Source: CAYQOX01 sp964419335
Lineage (GTDB): Bacteria > Hinthialibacterota > Hinthialibacteria > Hinthialibacterales > Hinthialibacteraceae
Length of the DNA: 38,095 nucleotides
Direction: 5' to 3'
Assembly: GCA_964419335.1 (NCBI GenBank)
Contig: CAYQOX010000043.1
Span: 1-38,095, forward strand
The translations under genes were made by a program, and so were the position numbers. Below are positions 18,048-25,887 of this stretch, in pieces. The notes below the pieces were generated by a model. The model was not told the DNA's origin and searched no databases. It worked only from the letters and a program-made list of their open reading frames with translations. How positions within the stretch are numbered: the first letter of the stretch is position 1; each line of letters opens with the position of its first letter.

Positions 18048-18329
18048 ATGATCGTAGGGATCCTTGAGGTCTCTATTCATATTCCTGAATCGCATTCCCT
18101 CAAGGAGAAACGACACGTCATTCGCAGCATCAAGGATCGTATTCGCAGCAAATTCAACGTTTCTCTGGCAGAGACGGATGGGCAAGATACATGGCAACTC
18201 TGCGTTCTCGCCGCTGTCATGGTGGCGACAAGCCATGTCGCCATAGAAAAAGAGTTTCAATCCATTCTCCGCGTGATTGAAGCCAATCCATCCATTATGG
18301 TTTCCGATCAGTGGATTGACTTTATTTAA
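18048..18329 (+). CDS. ylxP: DUF503 family protein YlxP
   Basis: 93 residues, matching the small DUF503 family that lies between infB and rbfA in many bacteria. The beginning MIVGILEVSIHIPESHSLKEKR and the SIKDRIRSKFNVSLAE segment are characteristic. Function is not well established; a role near ribosome maturation is suggested only by the constant neighbourhood. Start: ATG at 18048 has GAGGT 6 nt upstream and fits the family N-terminus; a longer in-frame reading from 18006 lies over the upstream hairpins. The usual family shows a DQWQ-type motif; here DTWQLCVLAAVMVAT follows, so the core is intact. Confidence 0.88.
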   Translation: MIVGILEVSIHIPESHSLKEKRHVIRSIKDRIRSKFNVSLAETDGQDTWQLCVLAAVMVATSHVAIEKEFQSILRVIEANPSIMVSDQWIDFI

Positions 18330-18337
18330 GGTCACCT

Positions 18338-18411
18338 TTTGATTCGCCTCTCCCCAACTCCTCCCGCGATCGCCCCGGGAGAGAACGAGGGATTTTACGC
18401 ACCGAATCAAA
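18338..18411 (+). promoter_or_regulatory. Long stem-loop in the ylxP-rbfA spacer
   Basis: TTTGATTCG (18338-18346) pairs perfectly with CGAATCAAA (18403-18411). Inside it a second stem forms from CTCCCG (18361-18366) and CGGGAG (18376-18381). A run of seven T residues begins about 7 nt after the outer stem, so partial termination or RNA processing inside the operon is possible. Confidence 0.45.
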
Positions 18412-18502
18412 GAGAACTTTTTTTAAGCATGAAATGATTGAGCTTCGTGTACAATGAAAATGAGAGTAATCACCAAGACCCCCTGACTTGCAGAGGATAT
18501 TT

Positions 18503-18895
18503 ATGACACAAAAAAAAACCTACCGTATTGAACAAGTCAACCGCCTTCTGCAAGAACAAATCGCAGAAATCCTTCTTACCGATTTGCAGGACGAGCGGCT
18601 TAAACAATTGACATTAACTGAAGTACGGACATCCAAAGATCTCCAACACGCAGTCGTCTTTCTCGCCATGAGAAAGTCCGCCGATTCAGAAGAGATTCTC
18701 GCTTCCGTACAGCGAGGTGCAGGATTTATTCGCAAATTGCTTTACTCCCGGATTCGCTTAAAACATATACCTGAATTAGATTTTCGCTATGACGACTCGA
18801 TCGACCGAGCAGAAAATCTCTTTCGCAAACTGAATCGGATTCGGGATGAAATTGAAGAATTCGACAGACAAAACGATGAAGAACAATCAACTTAA
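18503..18895 (+). CDS. rbfA: Ribosome-binding factor A
   Basis: 130 residues, KH-fold protein needed for maturation of the 5' end of 16S rRNA within the 30S subunit. Family features: YRIEQVNRLLQEQIAEIL at the start, LTLTEVRTSKDLQHAVVFL, then IRKLLYSRIRLKHIPELDFRYDDSIDRA near the C-terminus. Start: ATG at 18503 has AGAGGA five nt upstream; a TTG at 18488 is in frame but less likely. Its last 20 nt overlap truB, so the two are coupled. Confidence 0.95.
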   Translation: MTQKKTYRIEQVNRLLQEQIAEILLTDLQDERLKQLTLTEVRTSKDLQHAVVFLAMRKSADSEEILASVQRGAGFIRKLLYSRIRLKHIPELDFRYDDSIDRAENLFRKLNRIRDEIEEFDRQNDEEQST

Positions 18896-19811
18896 CGGCA
18901 TTCTCAATATTAACAAACCCGCTGGCATCACTTCGCACGACGTCGTTGACCGCATCCGCCGTCTCACCAAAACAAAAAAAGTGGGACATACAGGCACCTT
19001 GGACCCCATGGCGACCGGTGTCTTGCCTTTATGCTTAGGCAAAGCCACAAAAATCGTTCAATTTATTATCGCCCAAGACAAAGAATATATTGTTAAGATG
19101 AAATTGGGCATGATTACCGATACCCAAGACACCACCGGTGAAACCATCGAAGAAGCACCGATTCCAGAATTAACTCCCGAAAAAATCGAAGATACTTTCG
19201 CTCAGTTTCGCGGGGAAATTTGGCAAATGCCTCCCATGATTTCTGCCAAACATCATAAGGGACAACGCCTGTATAAATTGGCACGGGAAGGCAAAGAAGT
19301 CAAACGTGAGCCTTGTAAAATTACCGTGTACGATCTATCATTACGTAATGTGCAGCTTCCGACGATCGAATTCCAAGTGATTTGCTCGAAAGGCACCTAT
19401 ATTCGCACACTATGCCACGATCTCGGAAAAGCGTTAGGAAGCGGTGCCGCGATGTCCGGTTTAATCCGCGCCCGTTGTGGTACTTTCCATATTGACGAAG
19501 CCGTCGATTTGGATGCTCTTCAATGTGCTTACGATGTTGAAGAGCATCTTTTTGATTTAAATAAAGCATTGGAAGCCCTCCCCTCGATCACAGTTGGAAC
19601 CGAAGGGAAAACCTCCCTCCATTGTGGGCGGTTTCTCTCCGGTGGCGTGATCACTCGGCGAACCGGCGAGTTTCCTTCGGGCGCGTTGGTTCGTGTCAAC
19701 GCCAGAGACGGGTCTCTTCTTGGAGTGGGGGAAGCCCTGCTTAATTCCGAACAAATGGATTCTCTCGCGGGTAATTTACGCGTGATTAAACCTGTTAAAG
19801 TCTTTGTATAA
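18876..19811 (+). CDS. truB: tRNA pseudouridine-55 synthase TruB
   Basis: 311 residues. GILNINKPAGITSHDVV opens the catalytic domain, and GHTGTLDPMATGVLPLCLG carries the catalytic aspartate of the TruB family. Later motifs include QMPPMISAKHHKGQRLYKLAREG, CSKGTYIRTLCHDLG and a short C-terminal PUA-like segment (about 240-311). It isomerises U55 in the T-loop of tRNAs. The start at 18876 fits the family; a longer in-frame ATG at 18846 would lie deeper in rbfA. RibF, often found after truB, is missing; rpsO follows after only 23 nt. Confidence 0.95.
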   Translation: MKNNQLNGILNINKPAGITSHDVVDRIRRLTKTKKVGHTGTLDPMATGVLPLCLGKATKIVQFIIAQDKEYIVKMKLGMITDTQDTTGETIEEAPIPELTPEKIEDTFAQFRGEIWQMPPMISAKHHKGQRLYKLAREGKEVKREPCKITVYDLSLRNVQLPTIEFQVICSKGTYIRTLCHDLGKALGSGAAMSGLIRARCGTFHIDEAVDLDALQCAYDVEEHLFDLNKALEALPSITVGTEGKTSLHCGRFLSGGVITRRTGEFPSGALVRVNARDGSLLGVGEALLNSEQMDSLAGNLRVIKPVKVFV

Positions 19812-19834
19812 CCCACATGAAGGAGGTGAATACT

Positions 19835-20104
19835 TTGTCGATCACGAACGAAAGGAAACAGGAGTTGATTCAGAATTACAAAATCCATGATAAGGATACC
19901 GGGTCTCCCGAAGTCCAAATCGCGGTTTTGTCGGAAAAAATTCGTAATCTGACCGAACACTTCAAACAACATCAAAAAGATCATCACTCACGACGAGGTC
20001 TTCTGATGATGGTCAGCCAACGTCGGCGCTTGTTAGATTATCTGAAACGTAAGGAAGTCAATCGTTATCGCCAAATTATTGAGAGTCTAGGTCTGCGTCG
20101 CTAA
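19835..20104 (+). CDS. rpsO: 30S ribosomal protein S15 (TTG start)
   Basis: 89 residues from a TTG codon at 19835-19837, exactly the length of E. coli S15, which it matches closely (DKDTGSPEVQIAVL, HHSRRGLLMMVSQRRRLLDYL, ESLGLRR end). AGGAGG at 19821-19826 sits 8 nt before this TTG. An in-frame ATG at 19817 would include the Shine-Dalgarno itself as coding sequence, so it is rejected as the start. S15 is a primary 16S rRNA binder that nucleates the 30S platform. It lies between truB and the structured pnp leader, the usual rpsO-pnp arrangement. Confidence 0.96.
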   Translation: MSITNERKQELIQNYKIHDKDTGSPEVQIAVLSEKIRNLTEHFKQHQKDHHSRRGLLMMVSQRRRLLDYLKRKEVNRYRQIIESLGLRR

Positions 20105-20108
20105 ACCA

Positions 20109-20125
20109 GAGCGGGAAACCCGCTC
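20109..20125 (+). promoter_or_regulatory. Stem-loop right after rpsO
   Basis: GAGCGGG-AAA-CCCGCTC, a perfect 7-bp stem beginning 5 nt after the rpsO stop. It is followed by A residues on the plus strand, so it is not a standard intrinsic terminator. A 3' end stabiliser or processing site for the rpsO message is plausible. Confidence 0.5.
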
Positions 20126-20144
20126 CAAAAAAAACCTCATGTGT

Positions 20145-20296
20145 GGAAGGAAGCAAGGTAGGATCAAAGACCAAATGCAATCTTTGTTTCCCGCCACCCT
20201 GATTAGGAGGTAGGAGGTTTTATTCCCACCTAATACCTCCCACGTCCTAGTCTGGGTGAAGCTGGAAAAATTTTGGTCTTGATCCCCTTCCTTTCC
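20145..20296 (+). ncRNA. 152-nt long imperfect hairpin in the pnp leader
   Basis: The arms 20145-20175 and 20272-20296 form about 25 base pairs with four small bulges, including GACCAAA (20169-20175) with TTTGGTC (20272-20278) and GGATC with GATCC. Further inside, TTTCC (20187-20191) pairs with GGAAA (20264-20268) and CACCC (20195-20199) with GGGTG (20254-20258). The top has two mutually exclusive stems: GGAGGTA (20206-20212) with TACCTCC (20234-20240), or ATTAGG (20202-20207) with CCTAAT (20229-20234). In E. coli the pnp leader carries a long hairpin cut by RNase III for PNPase autoregulation; this element has the right place and shape, though sequence homology is not claimed. Confidence 0.55.
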
Positions 20297-20312
20297 ATGG
20301 ACCCTTCATTGA

Positions 20313-20355
20313 GTGAATCGATTCACCCATCTTTTCGCGGATCGATCCCCCCATC
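20313..20355 (+). repeat. Paired ATCGAT-centred direct repeats upstream of pnp
   Basis: Two 15-nt direct repeats with two mismatches lie 24 nt apart: ATCGATTCACCCATC (20317-20331) and ATCGATCCCCCCATC (20341-20355). The first sits in the 14-nt perfect palindrome GTGAATCGATTCAC (20313-20326), the second in GGATCGATCC (20339-20348). They may be protein-binding sites or part of leader folding. The rest of the 467-nt gap to pnp shows no gene. Confidence 0.4.
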
Positions 20356-20571
20356 TAGGAAAACTGGAGCTTCCTTTCGCACTTCTATAAACATAGCGGT
20401 AAAATGTCCATTTCATAACTTTGGCTAACGTCTCTTCCTCATTCAATCTTTGTGATTTGGCAGGAAGACCCGCTGAGATCGAATAATACAGCCCTCGTTA
20501 TTGATACTTTTTACCCAAATATCACCGATAATGCAAAAAAACTCTTCGCAAGAAGAAAGGAAGATTCACAA

Positions 20572-22866
20572 ATGAAAGAAATAGCACAACTTACAAAAAA
20601 CATTGCGGAAAAAGAAATCACACTCGAAAGCGGCCGCATTGCCCGCCAAGCCGGCGGCGCTGTGACATGCCGTATGGGTGATACCATGGTTTTTGCCTCC
20701 GCCACCATGTCCTCTTCTCCACGAGAAGACCTGGGCTTTTTCCCCTTAACCGTAGATTACCGCGAAAATCGCTACGCCGCAGGTAAATTCCCCGGAGGCT
20801 TTTTTAAACGAGAAGGCCGACCTTCTGAGCGAGAGACCCTAACCTCTCGCTGCATCGACCGCCCCATACGTCCTCTCTTTCCCGAAGGCTTTCAAAATGA
20901 AGTACAAATACTGCTAAACGTTATCTCCTTCGATCAAATTCACGAAGCCGATATCTGCGCCATGATTGCCGCCTTCGCAGCCTTGGAAATATCCGACATT
21001 CCCTTCCACGGTCCTGTTGGCGCAGTCCGTATTGGAAAGCATGAAGAACAATTGAAAGCTAACCCCACGGTGGAAGAAATCGAAGAGGGGACACTGAATC
21101 TCACCATTGCCGGTTCACGCAATGCCATCATGATGGTCGAAGGCGGTGCCCTGGAAGAGTCTGAAGAAACCATGCTGGAAGCCTTCGAACTCGCACAAAA
21201 TACTTTGTACGATGTGGTGGATTTTATTGAAGAATTTAAGGGCATATGCGGGAAACCCAAATTAGAATTCTCCCCGCCCGAAGTCGATGAAAACGTGGTG
21301 GATCGCGTCCGTGAATTGGCATATGAACCAATCACCCGCGAAAATGTCAACGCCGATAAACACGCACGCCAAGAAGCCATGGACAAAATTTTTGAAGAAA
21401 TCACCGAACGAATCATCACCGAGATGGAAACCGAACGGCAAAATGCCATCAACCAAGGGGAAATCTCTCCCTCCGATATAGATGCCCTCTTAGAATTCAA
21501 AAAGAAAACCGCTAACGCCCAAGTCCAAATCAAAGAAACTTTCCATGATTTGGAAAGAGAAATTATGCGCAAGAGAATCTTGGAGGAAAAAACACGCAGC
21601 GATAACCGTAAACTGGATGAGATCCGTCCCATCACCTGTGAAATTGGTCTCATTCCCAGAACCCACGGCTCGGCCCTATTCACCCGCGGGCAAACCCAAG
21701 CGATGATTTCTACCACTCTCGGGACCATCTCGGATGAGCAAAAAATCGATGGCCTGGTCGAGGAATTTTACAAGAAATTCATGCTTCACTATAACTTCCC
21801 ACCCTTCTGCGTTGGCGAAGTTCGCCCGATGCGAGGCCCAGGACGTCGTGAAATTGGACATGGCGCTTTGGCCGAACGAGCCATCAACCCAGTCATTCCC
21901 ACTCATGAAGATTTCCCCTATACCATTCGAATTGTCTCCGACATCATGGAATCCAACGGTTCCTCTTCTATGGCCAGCGTTTGTGGCGGTTCGCTGGGAC
22001 TGATGGACGCAGGAGTGCCGATCAAATCCTCGGTCGCCGGGATTGCCATGGGTCTGATCAAAGAAGGCGATCAATACGCCATCCTCTCCGACATCCTCGG
22101 TGTCGAAGATCATTTAGGCGATATGGACTTTAAAGTCGCGGGCACCCGCGATGGTATTACCGCCTTCCAAATGGATCTTAAAATCGAAGGTATCACCCGT
22201 GAAATCATGGCGGAAGCGCTAGAACAAGCCAAAAAGGGTCGTCACCACATTCTCGATATCATGGAACAAACCATTGAACGTCCTCGCACTACCTTAAGCC
22301 CCTACGCTCCGCGAATCGACGTCATGAGCATTCCCATCGAGAAAATCCGCGATGTTATCGGTCCTGGCGGAAAAATGATCCGCAAGATCATCACCGAAAC
22401 CGGCGCCAAGATCGATATCGATGACGAGGGCAAAGTTGTGATTGCTTCTACGAATGAAGAAACCGGCAAGAAAGCGCGTGAATGGATCGATTATCTCACA
22501 GAAGAAGTCGAAGTCGGGAAGATTTATCGCGGCAAAGTCACCCGCATCGTTAATTTCGGCGCTTTTGTCGAAATTCTCCCCGGGCAGGAAGGATTGGTTC
22601 ACATTTCTGAAATCGCACCCCGCCGCGTCAACAATGTGGAAGATGTCCTTCACGAAGGCGATGAAATTGAAGCCAAGGTAATCGAAATCGACGATTACGG
22701 CCGCATCAACTTAAGCAAGAAAGAAGCCGATCGTGATCTTGGCCGGATTTCCTCCAATGAAAAAGATGAAGCGCCCCGCGGTGGACGTGGAGATCGAGGC
22801 GGTCGCGGTGGTGGCAGCCGCAGCGGTGGACGCGGCGGCCGTGGCGGTGGCGGTGGAAGACGGTAG
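20572..22866 (+). CDS. pnp: Polyribonucleotide nucleotidyltransferase (PNPase) with RGG-rich tail
   Basis: 764 residues with two RNase PH-like domains (about 10-230 and 330-560; FPLTVDYRENRYAAGKFPGGFFKREGRP and the IMESNGSSSMASVCGGSLG segment of the active half), a helical insert between them, then KH (IGPGGKMIRKIITETGA, GPGGK at 597-601) and S1 (GKIYRGKVTRIVNFGAFVEILPG). It degrades RNA phosphorolytically 3' to 5', usually as a trimer in a degradosome. The final 25 residues are an unusual run of R, G and S with repeated RGG-like units. Start: ATG at 20572 has AAAGGAAG about 10 nt upstream; longer readings into the leader lack family similarity. A strong bidirectional terminator follows at 22911. 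Confidence 0.95.
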   Translation: MKEIAQLTKNIAEKEITLESGRIARQAGGAVTCRMGDTMVFASATMSSSPREDLGFFPLTVDYRENRYAAGKFPGGFFKREGRPSERETLTSRCIDRPIRPLFPEGFQNEVQILLNVISFDQIHEADICAMIAAFAALEISDIPFHGPVGAVRIGKHEEQLKANPTVEEIEEGTLNLTIAGSRNAIMMVEGGALEESEETMLEAFELAQNTLYDVVDFIEEFKGICGKPKLEFSPPEVDENVVDRVRELAYEPITRENVNADKHARQEAMDKIFEEITERIITEMETERQNAINQGEISPSDIDALLEFKKKTANAQVQIKETFHDLEREIMRKRILEEKTRSDNRKLDEIRPITCEIGLIPRTHGSALFTRGQTQAMISTTLGTISDEQKIDGLVEEFYKKFMLHYNFPPFCVGEVRPMRGPGRREIGHGALAERAINPVIPTHEDFPYTIRIVSDIMESNGSSSMASVCGGSLGLMDAGVPIKSSVAGIAMGLIKEGDQYAILSDILGVEDHLGDMDFKVAGTRDGITAFQMDLKIEGITREIMAEALEQAKKGRHHILDIMEQTIERPRTTLSPYAPRIDVMSIPIEKIRDVIGPGGKMIRKIITETGAKIDIDDEGKVVIASTNEETGKKAREWIDYLTEEVEVGKIYRGKVTRIVNFGAFVEILPGQEGLVHISEIAPRRVNNVEDVLHEGDEIEAKVIEIDDYGRINLSKKEADRDLGRISSNEKDEAPRGGRGDRGGRGGGSRSGGRGGRGGGGGRR

Positions 22867-22910
22867 AGAAAACATCGACCCGCCTGCGAACATAATAGCC
22901 TATAAACAAA

Positions 22911-22944
22911 TGAAGGCGGCGAGGAATTTTCCCAGCCGCCTTCA
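22911..22944. terminator. Bidirectional terminator between pnp and rplU
   Basis: A perfect 10-bp stem TGAAGGCGGC (22911-22920) / GCCGCCTTCA (22935-22944) with an inner GGAA-TT-TTCC stem. T-rich sequence follows on the plus strand, and the A-rich stretch before it gives T residues on the minus strand, so it can end both convergent transcripts (pnp operon and rplU). Confidence 0.85.
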
Positions 22945-22966
22945 TTATTTCTTATTTTATACTTCC

Positions 22967-23302
22967 TTAACTCTCTTGCAACGATTCTTCCCCTGCCGAA
23001 ATGGATTCAATCTTTAAACGGGTTAAATCTTGCCGATGGCCATAAGTGCGCCGGTATTGTTTACGCCGTTTGAGTTTAAAAACCGTAATCTTTTTCCCAC
23101 GGTCTTGTTTCACCACTTTGGCCCTCACTTCTGCATTATCTAGATAGGGGGTTCCTACTTTGAGCGTATCATCACTACTCACAAGAAGAACTTGATCCAA
23201 CGAGACCATTTCCCCCTCATCCGCGGTCATTTTTTCCACTTCTATGATATCTCCAGGAGAAACCTGATATTGCTTTCCCCCTGTTTTAACGATGGCATAC
23301 AT
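22967..23302 (-). CDS. rplU: 50S ribosomal protein L21
   Basis: 111 residues, typical L21. MYAIVKTGGKQYQVSPGDII is the family opening; KKITVFKLKRRKQYRRTYGHRQ is the rRNA-binding segment. L21 binds 23S rRNA domain VI and contacts L20. In most bacteria rplU is followed by rpmA (L27) and often obg; here the gene ends against the terminator shared with pnp, so L27 must be encoded elsewhere. TGGAGGATA precedes the start on the minus strand. An ABC exporter and a CoA-binding protein lie upstream on the same strand, but a 103-nt gap probably holds its own promoter. Confidence 0.95.
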   Translation of the reverse strand: MYAIVKTGGKQYQVSPGDIIEVEKMTADEGEMVSLDQVLLVSSDDTLKVGTPYLDNAEVRAKVVKQDRGKKITVFKLKRRKQYRRTYGHRQDLTRLKIESISAGEESLQES

Positions 23303-23405
23303 AGTTATCCTCCACTTTCGGCGAAATCGCTTTTCTCTTTTTCACAAAACCAGAAGAATAGTTTATCGTTTTCAAAAAAAAACGCAATCCTTACGTACTT
23401 TGCCC

Positions 23406-23783
23406 CTACTCATACGCATTTGGATTTTTCCCCACGGCGAGAATACTGCACGCCTGAATGATGTTCAACCCCAATTCTTCTGCCTTTTTTACAACCTCTT
23501 CACTTTCGGTTCCTGGATTTAAATAGACCTCTTCCACACCTTTTTGTGCGATTGAATCCAATGCCTCCAGTGTCCTCTTTGGAGGCAGATAAAGGCTTGC
23601 CACCGAGACTGGCTCAGGAATATCAAGGATATCTTTATAGCACGGTAAACTTTCAATCGTATCTTCTTTTGGATTAACCGGAAACACTTTATAACCTTGC
23701 TCTTTCCACGCTTTCACCGCCTTGTTCCCATACTTAGAAGGATTACTGGACGCACCGATAATCGCAATTGATTTTTCGTTCAT
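23406..23783 (-). CDS. CoA-binding domain protein (YccU-like)
   Basis: 125 residues, a single Rossmann-like CoA_binding_2 domain. IAIIGASSNPSKYGNKAVKAW is the nucleotide-binding start, and LYLPPKRTLEALDSIAQKGVEEVYLNPGTESEEV follows the family pattern. Relatives such as YccU bind coenzyme A but have no well-defined reaction. It begins only 14 nt after the ABC exporter stop on the same strand and has GGAT upstream, so the two are probably cotranscribed; no functional link is obvious. Confidence 0.85.
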   Translation of the reverse strand: MNEKSIAIIGASSNPSKYGNKAVKAWKEQGYKVFPVNPKEDTIESLPCYKDILDIPEPVSVASLYLPPKRTLEALDSIAQKGVEEVYLNPGTESEEVVKKAEELGLNIIQACSILAVGKNPNAYE

Positions 23784-23797
23784 GATTCATCCTTTCC

Positions 23798-25606
23798 TTA
23801 AGAAGCCACTTCCTCAATTTCAGTTTCGAGTTGATCCTTATATTGTAATTGATAGAGACGATAATAATGGCCCTGTTCTTCAAGCAATTCACGATGAGAC
23901 CCCCGCTCCACAATTTCACCCTTATGGAGTACGAGAATTTCATCCACCTGCTTAATGGTGGAAAGTCGATGAGCAACGATAATACAAGTACGATTCTTGA
24001 TAATCTTTTCCAACGCTTCTTGGATTAAATGTTCGGTTTCCGTATCGACATTCGAGGTCGCTTCATCCAACACGAAAATCCTTGGATCGATCGCCAAGGC
24101 TCGTGCAAACGATAATAACTGCCTCTGCCCCAGGGAAAGGGTCGCCCCCCGTTCTTTAACCTCCGTTTGGTATTGATTAGGAAGTTTTTCGATATAATGA
24201 TCAATTTGCACAACCTGGGCTACCTCTTTAATCTTCTCCATCGTGATTCCCGGTCGTTGCAAGCCTATATTTCCGGCAAGATCCCCTGAAAACAGAAAAA
24301 CATCCTGCAAAACCAATCCCATTTGTTCCCGCAAGTTTTTCAAATCATATTGCTTGATATCAATCCCATCAATGAATATTTGCCCTTTTTGCACATCATA
24401 AAAGCGGAAAAGAAGATTAATAATCGTGCTTTTTCCCGAACCCGTAGCCCCCACGATAGCAATCCGCTTCCCTTTCTGCACCTTGAAAGACACATCCCTC
24501 AAGACCCATTCCTCTTCATTGTAAGCAAACCAAACATTCCGAAATTCAATTTCACCTCGGATCGCATGCTGTAAGGGCTGACCTGCGGGTTTGATCGTCT
24601 CATCCATATCCAATAACGTAAAAACTCGCTCCCCCGCCGCCATCGCGGTTTGCAAAATATTAAATTTATCCGCCAGGTCGCGAATCGGTTGAAAGAATTT
24701 TTGCGAGGCTTGAATAAATGCCACCAGCGTCCCCAATGTTAAAGCCGAATTGGGCTCATTGATCCACCCCCCACCAAACCATAACAACAAAGCAATCGCC
24801 AATGATCCAAGAAATTCCACCGCTGGAAAGAAAAAAGCATAGTTGGATATTCCCCGGATATTCGCATCGCGATATTCGCGCACAATCGAGGAAAATTGCT
24901 CGTAATTTTTTCTCAACCGCCCAAAAACCTGAGAGGTCTCCATGCCCGATATATTCTCTTGCAAAAATCCATTCATCTTCGATAGAAGATTGCGCACATC
25001 ACGGTAAAACAAGCGCACCTTTTTCTTAAAACGGGCACTGATCCAAAAAATGATGGGCAACACAATCATCGTCACCAACGTCAGCGAGGGACTTAAATAG
25101 ATCATGATCCCCAACAACCCAACGATGATCAAAATATCGTTAAAAATAAACACAATGCAATTCGAAAACATAGCATCCAACGCTTCAATATCGCTGGTCA
25201 AACGGGTCATCAACGAGCCCACCGGCCGCTTGTTAAAAAAAGAAAGGGACATCTTTTCCAGGTGACGAAACAAGTGAAGCCGCAAATCATACATCGTTCT
25301 TTGGCTCATAAGATTCACAAGATAAAATTCGATAAACTGGAAAAACAAGGCACAGAGTAATAACAACAAATAAGCAATCGCTAGGATGGTTAACCCCTCT
25401 TTTAACCCTTGCTGGATATACTTATCAATCACGACCTTATATAGATATACCGAGGAAAAGATTTCGATCCCCGTAAACAAGAAAAGAGCGATCAAGGAAA
25501 TAAAAAGATGCTTGCGGTAAGGCCATACATAACGAAACAACCGCTTCACCAATTGCGAATCATACGCTTTCCCTGTTACTGTATCTTCTTGTAAATGTTG
25601 ATTCAT
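23798..25606 (-). CDS. ABC exporter, fused permease and ATPase (MdlB/MsbA-like)
   Basis: 602 residues. Six predicted membrane helices fill about 30-300, the arrangement of type IV ABC exporters that work as dimers in the inner membrane. The ATPase domain (350-585) has Walker A GATGSGKST at 386-394, Q-loop LVLQDVFLFSGDL, signature LSLGQRQ at 490-496, Walker B FVLDEATS with D514 and E515, and the switch histidine in AHRLST at 546. All catalytic residues are intact. Substrate cannot be told from sequence; lipids, drugs or peptides are all possible for this subfamily. A homologous partner half often lies next door (MdlA/MdlB, YheI/YheH), but none is in view, so a homodimer is likely. Confidence 0.9.
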   Translation of the reverse strand: MNQHLQEDTVTGKAYDSQLVKRLFRYVWPYRKHLFISLIALFLFTGIEIFSSVYLYKVVIDKYIQQGLKEGLTILAIAYLLLLLCALFFQFIEFYLVNLMSQRTMYDLRLHLFRHLEKMSLSFFNKRPVGSLMTRLTSDIEALDAMFSNCIVFIFNDILIIVGLLGIMIYLSPSLTLVTMIVLPIIFWISARFKKKVRLFYRDVRNLLSKMNGFLQENISGMETSQVFGRLRKNYEQFSSIVREYRDANIRGISNYAFFFPAVEFLGSLAIALLLWFGGGWINEPNSALTLGTLVAFIQASQKFFQPIRDLADKFNILQTAMAAGERVFTLLDMDETIKPAGQPLQHAIRGEIEFRNVWFAYNEEEWVLRDVSFKVQKGKRIAIVGATGSGKSTIINLLFRFYDVQKGQIFIDGIDIKQYDLKNLREQMGLVLQDVFLFSGDLAGNIGLQRPGITMEKIKEVAQVVQIDHYIEKLPNQYQTEVKERGATLSLGQRQLLSFARALAIDPRIFVLDEATSNVDTETEHLIQEALEKIIKNRTCIIVAHRLSTIKQVDEILVLHKGEIVERGSHRELLEEQGHYYRLYQLQYKDQLETEIEEVAS

Positions 25607-25887
25607 AAGACGAAAAACCTTTTATGATGTACTTCCAGATACGCACTTAACATTCGAATCGAAAGAGAATTCTCAATCCTTTTATTCGTATTTCACTCCT
25701 TGGCTCAGCAGGGCAATGGCTTTTTCGCATGGATTGTCATACTATACAATAATCCGTTCTTGCGGATGGTCTATTGGCAAAAAGAAACTCTACGAATGAT
25801 TCAATACCACGCTCGGACAACCGTAAACTTCTTGAGGTTTTGTGGGATCAACGACACCCATAAAAACCCAAACATTATCATTATACT

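Noticed and set aside
20109..20125. Possible rpsO terminator
   Set aside because: The 7-bp stem is followed by A residues on the plus strand and not by a T-run on either strand, so it does not have an intrinsic terminator's form.
20145..20170. A GGAAGGAAGCAAGG stretch resembling the loop of bacterial signal recognition particle RNA
   Set aside because: The expected GGTCAG-containing 5' arm and tetraloop stem are not present; the stretch is instead one arm of the long pnp-leader hairpin.
20940..21728. A long open frame on the minus strand inside pnp
   Set aside because: It is a shadow of the PNPase coding frame, rich in S and low in family similarity, with no ribosome binding site.
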